The notes beneath the pieces are model-generated. The model had not been told where the DNA came from. It was given only the letters and a program-made list of their open reading frames with translations, and ran no database searches. Positions 15,938 to 20,917 of a DNA stretch of 20,917 nucleotides are shown here, one piece after another. Source of the stretch: Pseudomonadota bacterium (GTDB lineage: Bacteria; Pseudomonadota; Gammaproteobacteria; Burkholderiales; Eutrophovitaceae); the NCBI GenBank assembly GCA_002704665.1, contig PAHB01000109.1, forward strand, positions 1-20,917. The letters are read 5' to 3'. Both the position numbers and the translations under genes were made by a program. Each line of letters opens with the position of its first letter. Position 1 is the stretch's first letter.

Positions 15938-16588
15938 ATGGATTTTAGCCGGGCTAAGCAAAATATGATCGACAGTCAATTAAGAACGTGGGACATAATT
16001 GACCAAAGAGTTCTAGATACGTTTTTGCTTCTAGATCGCCAAGATTTTGTTCCGCCAAAGTTTAAAGAACTATCTTATGCTGATGTTGAAATTCCAATAG
16101 GTTTTAATCAAACGATGCTTACCCCTAAACTGGCGGGCAGATTGATTCAGGAAATAGAGATTAATAGTTCAGATAGAATTCTGGAAATTGGGACTGGAAC
16201 CGGATACTTGACAACAATTCTTAGTTATTTAGGCGGAGATGTCGTAAGTTTCGAGATCAATCCGGAATTACACAAGACTGCTTCTATTATAATGGATAAA
16301 CATACTCAAGGTAACGTTAGGCTTGAACTTGGCGATGGCCTGCAAGAAGTTTCAGGTCAAGATTATGACGCTATTGTTCTTACAGGGTCCCTACCGGCCA
16401 TACCCGATTTTATGAAAAATAAACTCGCAAAAAGTGGGAGAATGATCGGGGTTTTTGGCAGACATCCCATAATGAGTGCGATATTAATTTCACGCCTGAA
16501 AAATTCATTATTTGACGAGGCTAAAATTTTTGAAACCTGCATCTCGCCCCTTGCTGAGGCGGATGCAAAGCCTGAGTTTATATTTTAG
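15938..16588 (+). CDS. pcm: PCMT-family (protein-L-isoaspartate O-methyltransferase-like) protein with atypical substrate motif
   Basis: This is a SAM-dependent methyltransferase of 216 residues. Motif I, LEIGTGTGYL, is at residues 82-91, followed by VVSFEINPEL with the acidic ribose-binding residue and by LELGDGL. The N-terminal half, MDFSRAKQNMIDSQLRTWDI, matches the betaproteobacterial PCMT group. Canonical enzymes carry a QTISxPHMHA segment that binds isoaspartyl substrate; here it is QTMLTPKLAG (from residue 58), lacking the Ser and His. Repair of isoaspartyl residues is therefore uncertain and another methyl acceptor is possible. ATG 15938 is preferred, as purine-rich sequence precedes it; a TTG at 15902 would add 12 residues. 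In related betaproteobacteria this gene often precedes tolC, but here 5-formyltetrahydrofolate cyclo-ligase follows. Confidence 0.82.
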   Translation: MDFSRAKQNMIDSQLRTWDIIDQRVLDTFLLLDRQDFVPPKFKELSYADVEIPIGFNQTMLTPKLAGRLIQEIEINSSDRILEIGTGTGYLTTILSYLGGDVVSFEINPELHKTASIIMDKHTQGNVRLELGDGLQEVSGQDYDAIVLTGSLPAIPDFMKNKLAKSGRMIGVFGRHPIMSAILISRLKNSLFDEAKIFETCISPLAEADAKPEFIF

Positions 16589-16605
16589 TATCAAAAAATT
16601 AGGTA

Positions 16606-17217
16606 TTGAAACCATCTTGGCATGCCGTGGATTTGATAAATTATCGAAAACAAATATTAAGAAAAAAAGTAAAGAGCATCAGAGATGCTTTGCCGAATAA
16701 CAAACGTACTAAACTAAGTAATAAAATAGCGTCTAGAATAATCAGGAGTCGCTTTTTTGACTCAGCTAATTGTGTCGCAGCTTACAGCCCCATTGGCTCG
16801 GAGGTAGATACTTCTTTTCTCATCGCAAAAATTTTGAATAAGGGCAAGTCTCTACTTTTGCCGTTGGTAGAAAACAATATGAAGGTCTTATCATTTTACG
16901 AGGTGGTTGATTACTTTGCAGATACGGTTGAAGGCAAATGGGGGATCCGCCAACCGGTTAGGGAGAGGTGTAATTTGGTCTCTCTCAGTACAGCTGACGT
17001 CATAATTGTCCCGGGCGTAGTTTTTTCTCCGCATGGAGAGAGGATAGGCTACGGCGGCGGATTTTATGACTCTACTTTACCAACGGCTAGAAAAGGTGCT
17101 TGTAAAATCGGTTTAAGTTTTGCTTGCCAAATATTTAAAGACATACCAATAGGAACGAGAGACAAATTGGTTAGTGCGGTTATGTGTGATAATGCTACCT
17201 ATGGTGATACGCATTAA
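16606..17217 (+). CDS. ygfA: 5-formyltetrahydrofolate cyclo-ligase
   Basis: This enzyme converts 5-formyl-THF to 5,10-methenyl-THF with ATP, salvaging a folate form that inhibits other one-carbon enzymes. The C-terminal signature VPGVVFSPHGERIGYGGGFYD (about residues 135-155) and the substrate-binding GKWGIRQP (110-117) are clear. The N-terminal basic region contains RKQILRKKVKSIRDAL, as expected of the family. Length is 203 residues from TTG 16606; an in-frame GTG at 16627 would shorten it by seven and also fits the family. Neither has a good ribosome binding site, so the start is uncertain. It follows the methyltransferase by 17 bases, probably on the same transcript, and is convergent with waaA five bases away. 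The 6S RNA gene, often next to ygfA in gammaproteobacteria, was not seen. Confidence 0.9.
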   Translation: MKPSWHAVDLINYRKQILRKKVKSIRDALPNNKRTKLSNKIASRIIRSRFFDSANCVAAYSPIGSEVDTSFLIAKILNKGKSLLLPLVENNMKVLSFYEVVDYFADTVEGKWGIRQPVRERCNLVSLSTADVIIVPGVVFSPHGERIGYGGGFYDSTLPTARKGACKIGLSFACQIFKDIPIGTRDKLVSAVMCDNATYGDTH

Positions 17218-17222
17218 TTTGC

Positions 17223-18464
17223 CTACAAGCCGAGAAGTTTAATCGTTTTCAAAGTTGCACCCTGTTTATTTTTTAGAAAATTTATCCCAGCAGTCGCTAC
17301 GTTTTTCCTTGTGTTAGGGTCGGTAATTAAAGATTCTACTTCGATTGCAAGTTGCTTATAGTCCTTGACTTGTCGTACGGCGCCGGCTTTTAGGGCTTCT
17401 CGAGCTATTTTTTTAAAATTAAAAACATGTGGACCAATAATAACTGGCTTTCCAACAGAATGAGCTTCAAGAAAATTTTGCCCTCCAAAAGGAAGCAGGC
17501 TTCCCCCCACAAAGGCTACATCGCATGAGTAATAGAATGCAAATAATTTTCCAAGCTCATCTCCCAAGACTATTTTTGTAGAGCTTTTTACTTTGGTGGT
17601 GTGGGATAATTTTTGGAAAGGCATTGAAGCAGATTTTGCTAAACGTGCAATTTTATCAGACCTGTTTGGATGGCGAGGAACGATTACAGTTAAAAGATTG
17701 GGAATATTTTTTATTTGTTGGATTGCTTGAATAATAATTTCCTCTTCCCCTGGCCTTGTACTTGCCGCGAGAAATATTGGACGTAATGCGTCGTACTTAA
17801 TTCGCATGACCTTTCCAACTTCTTTTTGTATTTTCGGAACTTCTCGGTCAAACTTCATACTCCCCGTGATAAATATATTCTTATCTACAAAAAAATTAAA
17901 TCGCCGAGCATCCTCTTTTGTTTGCGCTGCTATTAAACTAAGTTGGTTTATAGTATTTCTGCTAAGTGCGAAGAGTTTGGTGTATTTTCTTGCTGATATT
18001 TTCGATAATCGCGCATTTATCAAATTAAGCGGAATGCCATTATTTTTGCATAATTTAGTTAAATTTGGCCATATCTCGGTTTCAATAAGTATCCCCATTT
18101 TAGGCTTGTATGTTTTTAAGAATTTTTTTATGGAAGGTGGAATATCGAGTGGTAGGTAAATCACTTGAGTTTTTTCTCGAAAAATGCTTTGAGCTATTTT
18201 TCGCCCTGAGGGTGTTGTGGTGGTAAAAACAATACCTTTATTAGGGTGGAGTTGCCGAATTTTTTTGTAAAGCGGCTGTGAGGCGTATACTTCACCGACT
18301 GATACAGCGTGGATCCAAAGAATATCACGGCGATCTACAGAATTTGTGTATACACCAAATCTCTCCAAAATGTTTTTATGATATTCCGGTTCTTTAAAAC
18401 CCTTTAATATTAATCTCAAAATGACAAAGGGGAGAGAGAGAAAAGCCGCGACGGTATATATCAT
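17223..18464 (-). CDS. waaA: 3-deoxy-D-manno-octulosonic acid (Kdo) transferase
   Basis: WaaA adds Kdo from CMP-Kdo to lipid A precursor on the cytoplasmic face of the inner membrane, beginning the LPS inner core. The 413-residue protein starts with one hydrophobic anchor (about residues 3-21). WIHAVSVGEVYAS follows, with the general-base Glu at position 58, then TTTTPSG and the acceptor-side motif LIETEIWPN. The C-terminal GT-B domain has FLAASTRPGEEE, PRHPNR, FVGGSLLPFGGQNFLEA and GPHVFNF. The ATG at 18464 overlaps the waaC stop by four bases, so both are one transcript with waaC first. How many Kdo residues it adds cannot be told from the sequence. Confidence 0.95.
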   Translation of the reverse strand: MIYTVAAFLSLPFVILRLILKGFKEPEYHKNILERFGVYTNSVDRRDILWIHAVSVGEVYASQPLYKKIRQLHPNKGIVFTTTTPSGRKIAQSIFREKTQVIYLPLDIPPSIKKFLKTYKPKMGILIETEIWPNLTKLCKNNGIPLNLINARLSKISARKYTKLFALSRNTINQLSLIAAQTKEDARRFNFFVDKNIFITGSMKFDREVPKIQKEVGKVMRIKYDALRPIFLAASTRPGEEEIIIQAIQQIKNIPNLLTVIVPRHPNRSDKIARLAKSASMPFQKLSHTTKVKSSTKIVLGDELGKLFAFYYSCDVAFVGGSLLPFGGQNFLEAHSVGKPVIIGPHVFNFKKIAREALKAGAVRQVKDYKQLAIEVESLITDPNTRKNVATAGINFLKNKQGATLKTIKLLGL

Positions 18465-19429
18465 GTGAACTCAGGTACAAGTTTGCCTAGTGATTTTGAG
18501 ATATCGTGTAATGCCACTGTTTCGTCGACTCCCCCCAAATTAACAATATTTTCAGAGCCATACAGTCCGGTTTTTTGCGGGTCAGTGGCCAAAAAAATGC
18601 CTATAGTTGGCCTTTTAAGGGCTGCAGCAAGATGAGTAAGTCCAGTATCAACTCCAAGCACTAGCGTTGCGTGTAACAAAACCGAGCTGACAATATCCAA
18701 GGGGGATATTGGATAAACGATACTATTTTGAATTTTTCCGACCAACTGGTTTGCTGTTGAATAATCGGAGTCGTTACCAACTAGTAGAACACACCTTAAT
18801 CCTAATGCAGTAAGTAAGTTTCCAGTTGATATCCAATCTTGGAATGACCATGATTTATCCTTTCTACTCGAAAATGGTAATAGAATCGCATAAGGCTTCG
18901 AAATATCCAGGACAGGTGCTAAATTTACTTTGGATAAAGTTAAACCAAATCTAGCTTTTTTTTTGATTTGATACCCCATCGATAGTGCCGTCAAACTTCG
19001 ATTACGGTCTACAGCATGATTTTTTTTATCTACCTTAAGCCTCTTGTTGTAAAAATAGGCGACCGGCTCACGAGCACTACTTCTATCTAATCCAAAAGAG
19101 GGTCCTCGAGCAATTCTACTGATCAGTGCACTTTTGAATAGTCCCTGCGTGTCGATAATGGCATCGTATTTTTTTCTTCTTAGGGCTGATAGGAAAGTCG
19201 ATATTTCCCGATAAGTTTCAGGAAGTCGAAATTCTCGGCGCCATCTTCTAAGTGACACGGAAATAGTCTGACTAACATTGGGGTGCAAACTAGGTAGTAC
19301 TGAGTAATTTTCTTCGACGACCCAGTCTATGTTCGCTTGGGGAAAATTTTCCCTAAGGTCCGTGATGGCCGGAAAGTTGTGAATAATGTCACCTAACGAT
19401 GACGTTTTGACTACTAAAAAATGACTCAC
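18461..19429 (-). CDS. waaC: Lipopolysaccharide heptosyltransferase I
   Basis: WaaC adds the first L-glycero-D-manno-heptose to Kdo in the inner core, using ADP-heptose. It is a GT9 family, GT-B fold enzyme of 322 residues. The N-terminal VKTSSLGDIIHNFPAITDLRE and the C-terminal GVDTGLTHLAAAL are family signatures; the Asp of the latter is at 261, the same place as in Escherichia coli WaaC. LLPFSSRKDKSW matches the nucleotide-sugar-binding region. GTG 19429 is the start that gives the conserved N-terminus. Its stop overlaps waaA in ATGA. Order waaC-waaA is common in proteobacteria. A good sigma-70 promoter precedes it. Confidence 0.93.
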   Translation of the reverse strand: MSHFLVVKTSSLGDIIHNFPAITDLRENFPQANIDWVVEENYSVLPSLHPNVSQTISVSLRRWRREFRLPETYREISTFLSALRRKKYDAIIDTQGLFKSALISRIARGPSFGLDRSSAREPVAYFYNKRLKVDKKNHAVDRNRSLTALSMGYQIKKKARFGLTLSKVNLAPVLDISKPYAILLPFSSRKDKSWSFQDWISTGNLLTALGLRCVLLVGNDSDYSTANQLVGKIQNSIVYPISPLDIVSSVLLHATLVLGVDTGLTHLAAALKRPTIGIFLATDPQKTGLYGSENIVNLGGVDETVALHDISKSLGKLVPEFT

Positions 19430-19482
19430 TAAGTATATTTTTTCATGTGATAAATTTGTTTGAAATTTTATGTTATTAATAC

Positions 19483-19510
19483 ATTATATATGGGCTAACA
19501 TACATGTGAA
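19483..19510 (-). promoter_or_regulatory. Sigma-70 promoter of waaC-waaA
   Basis: On the minus strand, TTCACA and TATAAT are 16 bases apart; the -10 box is perfect and the -35 box has five of six matches. The predicted start, near 19476, leaves a leader of about 47 bases before GTG 19429. It lies in the 141-base gap shared with the divergent epimerase gene. Confidence 0.6.
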
Positions 19511-19570
19511 GCTGAAAATTTGTTATCTTTTGTAAAATAGGCAAATACAATTTATGACTTCGTTAAAAAA

Positions 19571-20485
19571 ATGAAAATTATGATCACAGGTTCCAACGGT
19601 TTCATTGGCACCTACATATCTAATTATCTGGAAAATCAAGGTCATGAAATTCTGCGAGTGGTGCGCCATAAGGAAAATCCTTGTGATGTTAAAAGATTCT
19701 GTACACTAGATTTCGAGAAGATGGAAGCAAGTCAGCATCTTTTTCAAGCGGTTGATGCCGTAATTCATCTCGCCGGTCTCGCCCACATTCCAGATAAAAA
19801 TCTAGATCCTCTCGATGCTCGTAAGATAAATGTTACGCAAACTTTAAATTTAGCTTCGCAAGCAAAAAAAAACGGTATATCAAAGTTTGTCTTTTTGAGT
19901 TCGGTGAAAGTGTTGGGTGAAGACTCTGGCGATAGTTTTCTTTCTGACACGTCTGTTCCCACTCCAACCACGGTTTATGGTAATCTCAAATGGGAGGCTG
20001 AGGAGGCTCTCCGAGATCTATTCGATAAAAAGACATCTTTCTTGTTTGTTCGTGCTCCGTTGGTTTATGGACCTTTGGTGAAAGCCAACTTTTTATCTTT
20101 ATTAAAAATCATCAACACGGGTCTTCCACTCCCCTTACGTTCAGTCCAAAGTTATAGATCATTGCTATTTGTTGGCAACTTGGCAGACGCTATCCATTGC
20201 TACTTGATCAAAGATAATCCTGAAAGTGGGGCATATTTGCTTTGCGATGGGGACGCTCAAAGCATTCCTGCAATCTGCCATTTTTTAGGTGAAAGCCTTA
20301 ATAGGAAAGTAAGGTTATTTTCGGTGCCGAAAAGTTTTTTGTCATGGTTGCCAGGAGGCTCGAAGCTAACGTCTTCACTAGTAATTAGTGACTCGACATT
20401 CAGATCACATTTTTCTTGGGATCCCCCATTTACACTTAATGAGGGTCTTGCTGAAACAGCAAAATGGTATTTGACACGACAATGA
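19571..20485 (+). CDS. NAD-dependent epimerase/dehydratase (sugar-nucleotide SDR)
   Basis: This is an extended short-chain dehydrogenase of 304 residues that should act on a nucleotide sugar in the cytoplasm. The NAD-binding GSNGFIG is at residues 7-13. The catalytic pair is Y136 and K140 (YGNLK), with the Ser of FLSSVK near 110-111. HLAGLAHIPDK and FVRAPLVYGP are typical of a group including WbpV and related 4-epimerases or 4-keto reductases. Some of these make UDP-GalNAc or UDP-QuiNAc for O-antigen. Exact substrate is not determined. The gene overlaps the following sugar-phosphate transferase by four bases, so its product is probably the substrate that enzyme loads onto undecaprenyl phosphate. 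The gene has no strong ribosome binding site. It is divergent from waaC. Confidence 0.87.
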   Translation: MKIMITGSNGFIGTYISNYLENQGHEILRVVRHKENPCDVKRFCTLDFEKMEASQHLFQAVDAVIHLAGLAHIPDKNLDPLDARKINVTQTLNLASQAKKNGISKFVFLSSVKVLGEDSGDSFLSDTSVPTPTTVYGNLKWEAEEALRDLFDKKTSFLFVRAPLVYGPLVKANFLSLLKIINTGLPLPLRSVQSYRSLLFVGNLADAIHCYLIKDNPESGAYLLCDGDAQSIPAICHFLGESLNRKVRLFSVPKSFLSWLPGGSKLTSSLVISDSTFRSHFSWDPPFTLNEGLAETAKWYLTRQ

Positions 20486-20917
20486 TAATTCTCCCGGTAA
20501 TTAGTTTCTTAGTTTCTGCGTTAGTGCTGGGAATACTTCTTCACCCGCTATTTAGTAAATTCGGCTTAGACCACCCTAATCAGCGTTCAATGCACATCTT
20601 TCCAATACCTAGGACGGGGGGTATTTCAATCCTGAGTGGATTTTTTCTGACTTGTTTATTCATTTCGGGCGATGAACAATACATATTAGTGCTTGGAATA
20701 TTTATTGGTGGACTGTCTTTGATGGATGACCTTTTCAATCTGAAAATAATAGTTCGTTTTGTTTTCCAGCTCCTGGTGGTCGGAATATTTTTGTTTATTT
20801 TAGACTTTCCACTACAAACTTGGCTATTATTTATCGTTACTTTATACATACTTTGGCATATTAACTTGTTTAATTTTATGGACGGTATGGATGGATTGGC
20901 GGTCACCATGTCGTTAA
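20482..20917 (+). CDS. Polyprenyl-phosphate sugar-1-phosphate transferase (MraY/WecA family), cut by the window edge
   Basis: This family moves an N-acetylated sugar-1-phosphate from UDP to undecaprenyl phosphate, starting O-antigen or another polymer at the inner membrane. The first 145 codons are present and the frame is open at the end of the window. Visible are an N-terminal membrane segment (about 3-23), DHPNQRSMHIFPIPRTGG (30-47), the Mg-binding MDD at 81-83, and NLFNFMDGMDGLA (128-140), which holds the catalytic region of WecA/WbpL. MraY is less likely, given the epimerase partner and WecA-like motifs. ATG 20482 overlaps the epimerase stop. The sugar specificity domain lies beyond the right edge. 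Confidence 0.88.
   Translation, partial: MIILPVISFLVSALVLGILLHPLFSKFGLDHPNQRSMHIFPIPRTGGISILSGFFLTCLFISGDEQYILVLGIFIGGLSLMDDLFNLKIIVRFVFQLLVVGIFLFILDFPLQTWLLFIVTLYILWHINLFNFMDGMDGLAVTMSL

Noticed and set aside
1..20917. Mobile elements, CRISPR arrays, tRNA/rRNA genes, toxin-antitoxin or defence genes
   Set aside because: No repeat-spacer pattern, transposase or integrase motif, cloverleaf sequence or defence-type domain was seen; gaps between genes are short, apart from the glnA upstream region.

Overview
The window is an AT-rich stretch of ordinary bacterial chromosome, densely packed with housekeeping genes on both strands. Protein signatures and gene groupings point to a betaproteobacterium, probably Burkholderiales-like with a compact genome: divergent pepA and lptFG, yqgE-ruvX-pyrR-pyrB-pyrC', glnA-ntrB-ntrC, a beta-type rhodanese, and a beta-type PCMT-like methyltransferase near thiC and waaA/waaC. 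The lineage is inferred from similarity recalled by eye, not from a search. I see no rRNA, tRNA, CRISPR array, insertion sequence, phage gene or plasmid signature.

Positions 1-3365. The 5' part of pepA (minus) runs off the left edge. It is divergent from lptF-lptG, the two membrane subunits of the lipopolysaccharide export ABC transporter, whose reading frames overlap by 4 bases. A small RDD-family membrane protein faces them on the minus strand.

Positions 3450-7982. A plus-strand run of six genes has almost no spacing: yqgE, ruvX, pyrR, pyrB, a dihydroorotase-like gene and xth. From ruvX onward every junction overlaps. The dihydroorotase-like protein has lost its metal ligands and its catalytic Asp. 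It is best read as PyrC', the non-catalytic partner of aspartate transcarbamoylase, so the working dihydroorotase should be encoded elsewhere.

Positions 7991-12518. This is a minus-strand nitrogen regulation unit: glnA, then the sensor kinase ntrB and the sigma-54 activator ntrC. Upstream of glnA I can read a -24/-12 (sigma-54) promoter and an NtrC-type palindrome about 95 bases before the predicted transcription start. This fits the classical circuit in which NtrB phosphorylates NtrC, which then drives its own operon. A strong 11-bp hairpin lies between glnA and ntrB.

Positions 12519-17217. These are a single-domain rhodanese (plus), uppP and thiC (minus), a PCMT-like methyltransferase (plus) and 5-formyltetrahydrofolate cyclo-ligase (plus). 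ThiC has a well-placed ribosome binding site but no visible TPP riboswitch.

Positions 17223-20917. waaC and waaA (minus) build the lipopolysaccharide inner core. waaC has a good sigma-70 promoter. Divergent from it are an NAD-dependent sugar epimerase/reductase and a polyprenyl-phosphate sugar-phosphate transferase, which is cut by the right edge. That pair looks like the start of an O-antigen or other polysaccharide locus continuing outside the window.

I found no convincing undescribed system. The points most worth a second look are the degenerate PyrC', the tight coupling of xth to the pyrimidine genes, the atypical PCMT, the glnA control region, and the possible polysaccharide locus at the right edge.
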